64,000 nt of DNA, from the NCBI GenBank assembly GCA_964035795.1, contig OZ038325.1, positions 1,635,406 through 1,699,405 on the forward strand, given 5' to 3'. Below the pieces are notes generated by a model, which saw nothing but the letters and a program-made list of their open reading frames with translations, was not told the origin of the DNA and made no database searches. The first letter of the stretch is position 1; every line of letters starts with the position of its first letter. Origin of the DNA: Pterobdella sp. o SKG-2022. Lineage: Eukaryota > Annelida > Clitellata > Hirudinida > Piscicolidae. The position numbers and the translations under genes are program-made. This document shows, one piece after another, positions 45,601 through 54,171 of the stretch.

Positions 45601-47761
45601 AAGTCAAAAACTACTTGCTTATTTTGAGTTTTTAGTTTATGCAGATGCACTTTTTATATGGAATCTTAATGATTGGTAGCAGTGATAATTAGCTGGTTTG
45701 TAAAATTCTTAATAATGGAAATAACTGAACAACTTGGAAATCCCTGGGATTAGGGAGTCTAATTGATGTATTGTATCTATTACACTATATTGGTGTGTCT
45801 AATTTATTGTATTGTATCTATTCCACTATATCGGTGAGTCTAATTAATATCAGTATCAGTACCTGATACTTTAATTAATAGAATATTGTATTATAATGCA
45901 TAATATGTACTAAATTTCATTCATTGTTGTCCTTAAAACAGTTTAAACTCAATTTTTAATTGTTAAAATTTTGGAAAATTTTAATGAATTAAAAGATTGT
46001 TTTAATATAATTTTGTTTTATATATGATTTCGTTATAACTTGTTATGGAATTCTAAAAAGATTTGCTTCCTAATCAAATATAGGAAGATTCAATACAGTA
46101 CAATGATGAATAAGATTAAAGTGGCATCAACTTCAGGAGTGTCTAAGCCACATTATTATTATGCAAATAAAAAGATAATTAAAAAAAATTAATAAACAAT
46201 GAATAAATAGAAATAATTTTTAAAAAAAGGGAGGTTTTATTGAATATGAATTTCATTTTGAATAAAAGATTTTGGATGGATGAATACAATCCCCAAATTG
46301 TATTGAAGGATCTGAAGTTTCCATAGTACAAGAGTGTTAACTGAGCTCCATAACGATCTAATTATGAGTGATAACTAAGATCATTTAGAATAATTCTTGT
46401 TATTATGCGATTGTTGAGTTTTGTTTTAATAAAGAATTTTTATTGTGTAACGAATGAAATCTAAGCAAAATGAGTACTTGATAATACGCTAATTTTTAGG
46501 TTATTTAACAACTTATCAAGATATTATGGGAGAAAAACACAAAGTATTTATTTAGCTATATTCACTTAGTTTTCCATGATAAATTTTTAAATTATTTAAT
46601 AAACTGTTAGATTTATAGAGTCAGATATGTTGGTGAAATGCAGAAACCTCAATTGGAGATTAAAGTATAGAAATTCTAGGTCAAGACAAATTTATAGAAA
46701 TTTTGATCGTTATATGAAAAACTTAATCATGATTGAAAGAGAAAACAGAAAATAATTGAAAGTTCTTCTGAGAATATAATTCATATCAATATTATTACTA
46801 TTATTATTATTACTATGCTTATTATTATTATTACTATTATAATGGGTATATTAAAGAAAAAAAAACAAATTTTATTGAGATACAAAGCTTTCTATTAACT
46901 AAGTAACATTTTCAAGTATTTAAAATTATTACTATTATTTTTATTATTATTATGATATACATTTATAAATGAAATCATATTCAACACTAAATAAGTGAAT
47001 AACTATGATGTCTGTGAAAATATGATGAGCAATTATCATTAATTATTAATAAAGAAAAAAATTTCAAAATAAGAAAATTCTAGAAGATTTATAAGTTCAT
47101 ATATTATAAACTAGGTGGTAGATTTAGGTTGTTAGTTGGTTTAGGTTTTTTATTTAATATGCTGCTAATTAATTAATGCAAATTAGCTTTGCTTCAAGCA
47201 TTTTTCTACCGTTTCGTTTTTATTAATGTTGAGTTTGTTTAGTAATGATATGCTGTTGAGAACTTATCATGCTAGAAATTTATTGAAAAATATTTTTGAG
47301 AAATTGGGATCAAGCTTATTAAAAGATCAAAGAAGAATTAAAGGCTTGCTTTAGTAATTAATGGAATTTTTAATTAAAAAGAAAATAAAAAAATTTTAAC
47401 GTGAGATTTTGAGTTTTATAAACGTTAAAATCTTAGTTTTTAGCTTAAATTCAATTGAGAAATAAAACAATGGTTTAATGCTCCTATAAGCCTCAAAAGA
47501 TTGAGTTTTTTTGAGGAAATAGAATCGAATAATGGAATTTATTGAAAAATCGATAAAATTTTTTATGTTTTGAGACGAAACAAGAAATAAGTCTTTAGAT
47601 AAGTGAAAAATCACTGTAAGATGTGACTAAACCTGGATTTATGTTAAATTTGATTTTAAAATGATAAGCCGATGATACCAAATAAAATGGAATGTTGAAT
47701 CTGAAATATTACCTCGCACTTGGCATTCCAACTCCAACAAGATCTCTTTATCTTTTTTCAT
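32106..47761 (-). CDS. srGAP: SLIT-ROBO Rho GTPase-activating protein (srGAP), F-BAR/RhoGAP/SH3
   Basis: About 21 coding exons, read right to left: 47713-47761, 44375-44558, 43434-43504, 43023-43117, 42320-42421, 41456-41560, 41130-41248, 40704-40836, 40409-40507, 39625-39684, 39087-39245, 38501-38619, 38107-38200, 37600-37738, 37332-37458, 35976-36069, 35483-35668, 34234-34292, 33801-33972, 33429-33556, 32106-33169. All joins keep phase except 37332/36069, which needs a microexon or another donor. The product is about 1,120 residues: F-BAR about 1-340, RhoGAP about 465-650, SH3 about 670-720, then a disordered tail. That domain order is specific to srGAPs, which bend membranes with the F-BAR and switch off Rac/Cdc42-type GTPases downstream of Slit-Robo. 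Confidence 0.92.
33801..33972 (-). CDS. srGAP: srGAP SH3 exon (19)
   Basis: One exon holds the whole SH3 domain: [20 protein letters not shown], then [14 protein letters not shown] and [13 protein letters not shown]. The ALYDY-like start, ELS.SKGD, W and PxxY-like end match srGAP SH3 domains that bind proline-rich partners. Acceptor CCTAG, phase 1; donor GTTTGT, phase 2. The upstream exon 18 (34234-34292) is a short acidic linker, [19 protein letters not shown]. Confidence 0.88.
34010..34059. repeat. Two perfect 20-bp palindromes, 30 bp apart, in an srGAP intron
   Basis: TACTGATAATATTATCAGTA occurs at 34010-34029 and 34040-34059, separated by TCACTATCAT. Each is its own reverse complement. 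They lie in the intron between the SH3 exon and the preceding acidic exon. Confidence 0.9.
35098..35275. mobile_element. Foldback element with a near-perfect 37-bp hairpin
   Basis: The arms 35142-35178 and 35193-35229 are complementary except for one base, with a 14-bp loop. The outer flanks (ATCAAATAGTAAGATCAACA on the left; TTGTTGTCCTCACTAAATTA on the right) continue as imperfect inverted repeats. Related ends occur at 42838-42902 and 40089-40145. It fits a small non-autonomous DNA element inserted in an srGAP intron. Confidence 0.6.
35483..37738 (-). CDS. srGAP: srGAP RhoGAP domain exons (14-17)
   Basis: Exon 14 (37600-37738) carries the arginine-finger loop [10 protein letters not shown]; the Arg of FRVSG is the catalytic finger. 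Exon 15 (37332-37458) has [16 protein letters not shown]. Exon 16 (35976-36069) has [20 protein letters not shown]. Exon 17 (35483-35668) has [20 protein letters not shown] and then LFPPATKV. The GTPase-activating residues seen in the family are present, so the domain should be active. The exon 15-16 join is out of phase as read; see the finding on a possible microexon. Confidence 0.88.
36085..36525 (+). repeat. (ATT)n-rich intronic microsatellite region
   Basis: Mostly TATTATTATT with interruptions, in the srGAP intron upstream (in transcript sense) of exon 16. A T-rich stretch near 36460-36500 directly precedes the LINE fragment. No coding signal. Confidence 0.7.
36525..37130 (+). pseudogene. 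LINE fragment: Cys/His zinc-finger-like segment and RT C-terminus
   Basis: Translation gives [20 protein letters not shown], then [17 protein letters not shown] and a stop, the Cys-rich motif seen between RT and C-terminus in some LINE families. From 36723 an intact frame gives [20 protein letters not shown] and [20 protein letters not shown], ending at 37107-37109. The 3' end has a (GAT)n tail, as in many RTE-like elements. It lies antisense in the srGAP intron between exons 15 and 16. Confidence 0.75.
37461..37534 (+). repeat. (GT)37 dinucleotide repeat abutting the srGAP exon 15 acceptor
   Basis: 74 bp of pure GT on the plus strand, so (CA)n in the srGAP transcript. It runs directly into the splice acceptor (…CACACAG then exon 15 at 37458). 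The intron is only 141 bp (37459-37599), so the repeat makes up over half of it. Confidence 0.97.
38107..39684 (-). CDS. srGAP: srGAP F-BAR extension and linker exons (10-13)
   Basis: Exon 10 (39625-39684) encodes [20 protein letters not shown]. Exon 11 (39087-39245) has [13 protein letters not shown]. Exon 12 (38501-38619) has [20 protein letters not shown], matching the LQAKHDLLQRTLGEG helix of srGAPs. Exon 13 (38107-38200) has [20 protein letters not shown] and then IEEYVK, the LFGG..EEY motif just before RhoGAP. Phases 0, 0, 2 and 0 are all consistent. Confidence 0.85.
38203..38268 (-). repeat. Three-copy ~22-bp minisatellite abutting the srGAP exon 13 acceptor
   Basis: In transcript sense the units CAACTTCAACACCATACACA, CAACTTTAACACCACACACA and CAACTTCAATACCACACACA follow one another and end in the acceptor AG at 38201-38202. 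The polypyrimidine tract is replaced by C/A-rich repeat. Confidence 0.8.
39499..39618 (+). repeat. (ATAG)n microsatellite beside the srGAP exon 10 donor
   Basis: About 100 bp of ATAG/ACAG units begin within 10 bases of the donor GTAGCT at 39619-39624, inside the intron. Confidence 0.9.
40089..40145. repeat. Short foldback copy related to 35098-35275
   Basis: CCTGAACCTAAAAGTAAGGA and TCCTTACTTTTAATAATG form a stem (AAAAGTAAGGA/TCCTTACTTTT) around ATACTTTGTGTTTTTTG. The ends resemble the termini of the element at 35098-35275. Confidence 0.45.
40409..47761 (-). CDS. srGAP: srGAP F-BAR domain exons (1-9)
   Basis: Exon 1 begins [16 protein letters not shown], matching the conserved srGAP start. 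Exon 2 has the helix [20 protein letters not shown]. Exons 3-5 give [24 protein letters not shown] and [20 protein letters not shown]. Exon 7 gives [18 protein letters not shown], and exon 9 ends [10 protein letters not shown], running into [13 protein letters not shown] in exon 10. These follow the vertebrate srGAP F-BAR in order. The donor of exon 6 (GTTATT at 41455-41450) is the least certain boundary here. Confidence 0.85.
41586..41652 (+). repeat. (ATAG)n/(ACAA) microsatellite near the srGAP exon 6 acceptor
   Basis: ATAGATAGATAGACAAATAA-type units start about 25 bases upstream (transcript sense) of the acceptor at 41561. Confidence 0.85.
42198..42310 (+). repeat. (ATAG)n microsatellite beside the srGAP exon 5 donor
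   Basis: About 110 bp of GATAGATAGACAGATAAATA-type units end about 10 bases from the donor GTGAAA at 42314-42319. Confidence 0.85.
42838..42902 (-). repeat. Terminal fragment of the same foldback family
   Basis: On the minus strand CCTGAATCAAATAGTAAGGT and then CACAAAGTATTTATTGAAAA match 35098 onward almost base for base. Confidence 0.55.
44559..47712. other. srGAP intron 1 (3.15 kb): repeats only
   Basis: It holds ATTATT-rich tracts (44930-45170), a short GATA-type microsatellite near 45310-45350, a two-copy tandem of GTCTAATT(G/T)A-type sequence near 45757-45845, and a minus-strand LINE tail at 46113-46160. No exon-like segment was recognised. Confidence 0.5.
46110..46162 (-). repeat. Solo LINE 3' tail stem-loop, minus strand
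   Basis: On the minus strand ATGTGGCTTAGACACTCCTG followed by AAGTTGATGCCACTTTAATC carries the GTGG/CCAC outer stem and the ACTCC/AGTT inner layout of the other tails. Confidence 0.5.
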
Positions 47762-48228
47762 TTTAAACAATTAAAACCAAAATTTGAATATTCTATTAAA
47801 CAGCCTTTGAAAATTTTATTTCTTAATTGAAAATTTAATATAACTCCATTTCCTCACTCAATATTAAAAGTAAATATCATCGAATGCGGAACAAAGGCCA
47901 AAGAGACTAAATAACTTTCTCATGACTCACCTAATTAACAAGTGGTTTTACTCGAATTAATTCATGAAAGCTGCGTTTTTTAATGGATCCAAAATAAAAT
48001 TACATAAAACGTAAAAAAATAAAAATAGCAGAAAAAGAAGCTCCATTGAAAACACGAGAAATTACATGACAAAGCCAAAGATATAACATTACACTCCATG
48101 ACCAGAAATATAAAGTTAATAAATACTTAATTAATTTAAAAGTTTTATACAGATTGTCATCTATATAAAAATCTTTAAAAAATATACTAAAAATCATTGA
48201 AAGTAAGTTAAAATGGCGAGCAAATGGT

Positions 48229-48312
48229 TCAGGACTGGTACTCTATGGCGTGGTGGGTGGCAGGCATTTTGAACATGTTCAGACTTCTGTTGTACCACTC
48301 GTCCTCATGCTC
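48229..48312 (-). CDS. Prop: Prop terminal exon
   Basis: Acceptor AAACGCAG, phase 0, 28 codons: [25 protein letters not shown], stop. The W-Y-N-x-S-L...M..HH...YQ pattern reminds me of invertebrate Prop C-termini, recalled and not checked. It is separated from exon 6 by an intron containing a dead LINE. Confidence 0.6.
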   Translation of the reverse strand, partial: EHEDEWYNRSLNMFKMPATHHAIEYQS

Positions 48313-51300
48313 CTGCGTTTGTGTGTGTTTGTGAGTTTGAGTGTACGTGTGAGTTAACAGAGAATGGTGCTTTACTTTTTTTCTAGCGATAAAATAATTT
48401 ATTTAAAGAAGAGGTCCATCGTTATAATTTCCTACTTCAAAAAAGATAAAAATAGCAACAATGAAATACATGAAAATATGATATAAACTATTACATAGTT
48501 TTATAGGCAAAGAATAGTAGAAAAATCAAAATCCACTACAAAAAAAAATTTTTGAAAGAATAAAAAGCAAAATAAAAGGGATCTCACCCCCGTTTTAACC
48601 AGCATACTGAAAAAACAGATCAACCGCTGATAACGTGTTCGTTATGAAGACACTAGAAAGCCAATGGGACGACTTCAAGAAGAAAAACCACGTTCTTTCT
48701 GTCGATATGTCTAAAACATTCGACACGATCTCAAATAAAAAGTATCTTCAGATCCTTGAAGAGCACTCAGGTGATGACGAGGTTCGGATGGTACGTTACC
48801 ACATGGCTTCCACTACATCATGTGTGAAGATTGGTGTCAGCTATGGAGAAGAACTGAGAACCAACATTGGTGCACCTCAAGGAGATTGTCTGTCGTCTTT
48901 ACATTTTATAATATAGTTGTCCAAAGCAACGGAAGAGATGAAAGTCAACATACAAAACCAAAATTTCAATAAAATTACGTTTCCTACGATCAAAACTTTT
49001 ACTCATCAGATAAGCAAACAATAGAAAATATGCAAAAAATATTTCCTAAAATACATTAAAAATTTAATTTGGACATAAATCTCTCAAAAACAGTTTCATT
49101 TGAAAAAAATAATTTAGGAAAAACAAAAATACTCGGCACAATATCGAACACCTCAAAAGAAATAAAAGAAAGAATAAGGAAAGTAAACACAATAGCAATA
49201 AAAAATCACAAATATTTAACATCGCAAAAAATTAAATTAAAAAATAGAATTAGAATACACATCACCTACATCAGACCTAAACTTCTATACAATTGCTCAA
49301 CTTGGACTACAGCGGAGGAAGATTTCAAGAGAAGAGAGGCGTTCGAAAGAAAGGGCTTAAGGAAGGTATTTGGGGCTTTTTATCCGAACAGGATAGAAAA
49401 TGAAGAACTTATGAAACAAAGCAATCTTGAAGAAATAAGAGGAATCTTTGAAAAAAGAAGATGGAGCTACCTTCTTCACATTCTTAAGAAAACAAAGCTA
49501 TCGATGTTGACAGAACTTGATAATGCCTTGAAAAAACATGACAACCGTCATCAAAACGATCTGAATAAAAAAGAACTTTCGAACTTTAAAAGCCAAAAAC
49601 CTGGCCTAGAACATCGAAGACTGGGAAAACACAATATTTGTTGCAAAATATAAGCTAAGGTCTCTCTCTAATACGAGAGAATTGAAAGACTCAGTTCGCT
49701 TGTGGGATAATTAATTAAAAGTTTTGAAAATATTTTTCACAATTTAGTTACATATGCAATTTTCAAAAAAGTAATAACAAGAATTTGAAATTTCAAAGTC
49801 CCCTCTTCTGAACCTTCTATTTTTATTCCTCATATTCTCAACCTTCCAAACCCCCACCCACCAATCCCAAGCTGTATTCCTGAACTGGCATACATGGTGT
49901 TAATCTTGTGGCGTGTTCTCTGTTGTTACCGACAACCATGTTGCTGGAAAAAGCTGCTGACGTCATAGTGGTGCAAGCTGCTGCAACAGCTGGAGGCAGC
50001 ATATTTGAGTAGCAGTGTTTGTTCTGCGGAGGTCCGTATGGGATGTAGCACGACCTGGAAGGAAGGGTGTTAGGAGCTTTGCTGCGTAGTTTTATGGGAT
50101 CGTGATGAAGTTTATTTGAAGTTTTTGCGCCAATTGTGTTAGTAGAAATATTATAGAATATTCTCCACTTTCGAAACATAATTAGCACTACTTGTGTGAT
50201 TAAAAAAAGTTCAGAGCAGTTTTCACAACTTTCTATCGATTAAATCTGAACAACTTCTCTAACTTTTTTCAACTCTTCTCAAACCCTCGTAAGCCCTGTT
50301 AAACCTCTCCAAGCCCACTCCCACCTGTTATGTGGTGTCTGGTAGATTCCCCTGACCAAGCCGTTGCATGCCCCTGTGATCACGTGGTTTGACTGAGGGT
50401 TGAGATTCTTTACCATCTGCTTTTCCTGTTTTCTGTACTTGGCTCTTCTGTTCTGGAACCACACCTGGGAGTTGATGATGGTGGTATGTGTCGTGGTGTA
50501 TGTGGTTTTTATGTTGGATGGGTGGAGTGAAGGGGGGGCTGGGATGGAACTAAGATGTAGTGGTGAGTGATTGATGTTATGGTGGGGGATTTTGGGATGA
50601 AGAGTAGTTTGCTGGGTTAAAAGAAGGTAGTTGATGTGGAGGGAGTTGGTTGATGGGATGGTCTGCTGCAGTGGTTTTCTATTGTTCAAGTTTAGAAAAA
50701 CGATTGATATGTTTTATATATGAACACTTTCAAACGAAGCTATTTATATTGTTTGTTAAGATTTTCACAAGAATAAGTAGTCAAATTACAAAATTTTGAC
50801 AAAGGTTCACGGAGTTTTGTGAGGGTGATGTGGATATTTGATAGCTGACTCAAAAAATTCTGATGTTTTTTTTTAAATTTTGACGCTTAGAGAAATATTA
50901 AGTAATTTTTATTAAATGAGAAATGTCATTTTGAGAATTATTTGACGAGTTGTATGGTGAAATGTTTCGAAAAAAAATCAAAATGTTATTTTAACTTTTT
51001 TTAAAAACAAAATAATTAAATTATAAAAACTGGAACAACTTCATTTAAATAGATACCATTATTTTTTGGGGAATATTTTAAAAATATGTACAAATCTTTC
51101 CGTGACACCACGAGCCAATGAAGTACGGTGGTTCAGTCACGTGCGAGAAGAAACTTAATACGATTGGCTGGTCACGAAAGATGTGTTCACTAATAAGAAA
51201 ACAATTTAAAAAATTTTTTTTTGGTATTTGAGTTTATAGAAAAACTAAGGATGAATAAATGAACGGATGGATGGATAGATGGATGGATGGATGTATGAAT

Positions 51301-54133
51301 GGATGGATGGGTAAAGGAATGGATGGATGGATGGATAGATAGATGGATGGATGAATGGATAGAGGGATGGATGAATGGATGGATAGAAGGATGGATGGAT
51401 GGATGGATAGAAGGATGGATGGATGGATAGAGGGATGGATGGATGGATGGATAGAAGGATGGATGGATGGATGGATAGAGGGATGGATGGATAGATGGAT
51501 GGATGTATGAATGGATGGATGGATAGAGGGATGGATGGATGGATGGATAGATAGATGGATGGATGGATGGATAGAAGGATGGATGGATGGATGGATAGAT
51601 TAATAATTAAATTTATGCATAGAGATTGAAGGAGTAAATAAAAGAAAGAAATATTTTTTTTGAAATTGTAATAATTAATCAATAAAAAATTAAGTTGTCA
51701 ACAAAATTTTAAAAAATTAAAAGCAAAGTTGCACACAAAAAATTTAAACAAAATCATTAAACTGTGAAATAAATTTAAAAATAGATTTTGAAGATGAGTA
51801 ATAAGAGCGATAAAAGAGCCAGATGCCAGGCGAGGTAGGGGTGCTATTTGTGCTTTGTTTTCTCTTCTATTATTTATTCTATTACTCTGTTCGTTGTTGT
51901 TGAGTTTTTATTTAAATTATATTATTTTTCAGATTTTTATTTTTTTTATTGTTTTTCTTTGTTTTTATTACTATTTTTCCACTATTCTTGTGATATTTTT
52001 CTTATTTTTCACTGTTTACTACATTTACTAATTTACCAACATATTATAAATAATATTCTAATTATTTTTATTATTATCTTTATCATTTTTATTATTATTT
52101 TTATTATTTTTATGAATATTCTTTTTATTATTATTATTATTATTCTTGATATTTTTTTTCCCTTCCATGCTTGTTAGCATCTATCGTCATCTGGTCACTT
52201 AAACTTCAAACATTTTCATTTTTTTGCATATAATTATTATTGCTTTGTATAGAAATTTATTTTTATTTTTCCTTTTAGCGCTTCATTTTATTTTGTTTTA
52301 TTTGAATTTATATTAATTTTTATTTTGTTTTTATGATTATTCACATCCAGCCTGCCATGATTCTCATGACTTTTAATCTATTTAAAATATTTTTTGAATT
52401 GATTTTTCTACTTTCACTGAATAGTCATTGTTTTATCATAGAAAATCTACGTTCAACTACTAATTTCATTTTTAAAAAACACATTCAAATCTCATATTAA
52501 ATCTGTGCTCAAACATCAGTTAGTTGCTTGTCTGCTTAGATGATAACACTTGTTTCTTGCATTTCAGGATGGCAGTCCAACTTGGAAATATTTGTTGTTT
52601 AAGATGAAACTTTTGAACAAGCATAGTTTGTTTAAATATTTGTTTGGAAATATTTTTGTGTATTTATTTGTATGTGTATAGGTTCCATCTTTTCTATACT
52701 TTTTTATTTTCTATCGTTTTTCCCCACTTACATTCTCTTTCATTACACCTCCATTTTACACAAAATTTTTTCTACTTATCAATTTTTCTCCCACACACAA
52801 CATCATTCTACTCCATCTCTTCCCACTTCACACCACTCCACCACATTCCTTCCCTCCTACTTTACACCAGTCCATTACACCCTTCACATTCCACACCACT
52901 CCACCACGACCCCTCCTACTCCACACCATTCACCCCACTCTTTCCACTCCACACCAATTTGTTGCATTCAACAAACCTCTCCAGCTGAATCTCAAAGGAA
53001 CGGCTGCAATTTGTGATGATGGTGTGAAGGAAGAAATGTTTTGTGAAGCCTTTCAAAGTTTTTGAGGATGAAGCTGCATCATTTATCACAGATAAACATT
53101 TAAAAATCCATTACTAACAATCTATAACTGCCTTTTTTGTCAAGAATCCCCTTGTTTTCTAAGTCCTCAATATGCTTTTTAAAGCGTATTTTTAATAAAA
53201 TTTCAAATTCAAATCCACTTTCAACATCTATGGCAATTTTTGCTAGTTTTGATTTTTTATGTGACCATCTTGATGCTTTTAAAATGTCGTCCACGTGCTT
53301 CTGACGTCACAATTCATTTGACCTTTCAACTCTTGCCGGAAGTTCATTAAAATTTTTATAATCTTTTATTTTAGTTTTTCGCGTGAAGTTTGAAAATTTC
53401 TAACAATTTTTTTGAGCGGAAATGAGAGCGTGTTTGGGGGTTGTATGGATGAAAGTGTGAAAAATAGCTATAAACTGAAAATTTTTCGTGAAAAATACGG
53501 ATCATATATACTCAAAAAATAAACAAAAATTCAAAAAAACAAAAGTTCATTAAAAAAAAAAGATAATAAAATAAATAAAAAACAAAATGAAACTTTGAAA
53601 GTTGAGTTTTTCAATTTGTAATCCCTTTGCGCTAGCTTGTTTGCATAGTAATGCTTTGAACGTCAACAAGTCTCAAATAAAAAATCCCTTTAAATGGCTT
53701 TTTTGGAATTTTTCTGAAAATATTTTTTTCCCATCTTTACACTTTTTTTGAATTCATTTAGGAAATTTGAAATTATATCTCAAATATTTTAAATTATTAT
53801 TCAGAGTATTTGAATTTACTTTTTGTTATATTCAACATGGATATTACTCTTAATCTAGTGTGTTTCTCTAATGCGGTTTCTTTGATATTAAAAATATCAT
53901 CAAAAAGAGATAAATTTTGTTTGTTGAAATATTTTTCATTCTTTTTGGCCTACATCCGCTATCTTCTTTAAAAATAACCTTCTGGAGAATTTTACAAACA
54001 TTTCCATCAGTCTGTTTTAGATGAAGGTTCCAGAAGCAAGTTTATCGCTTATTGAGAACTTCCGCTCACCACTTTATTCCATCTCAACAAATCCCCACTC
54101 ACCAACCTTTTCTAATAAATCCACACCCTCCAA

Positions 54134-54171
<38 letters not shown>

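Noticed and set aside
52644..53016. Two overlapping ~114-codon His/Ser/Thr-rich frames
   Set aside because: They arise from a C/A/T-rich low-complexity tract in a Prop intron; both frames stay open only because of composition.
53000..53062. Plus-strand segment ending [20 protein letters not shown] then SF stop
   Set aside because: It looks mildly protein-like after a CTCCAG, but no partner exon or known family was found and the other frame also reads plausibly.
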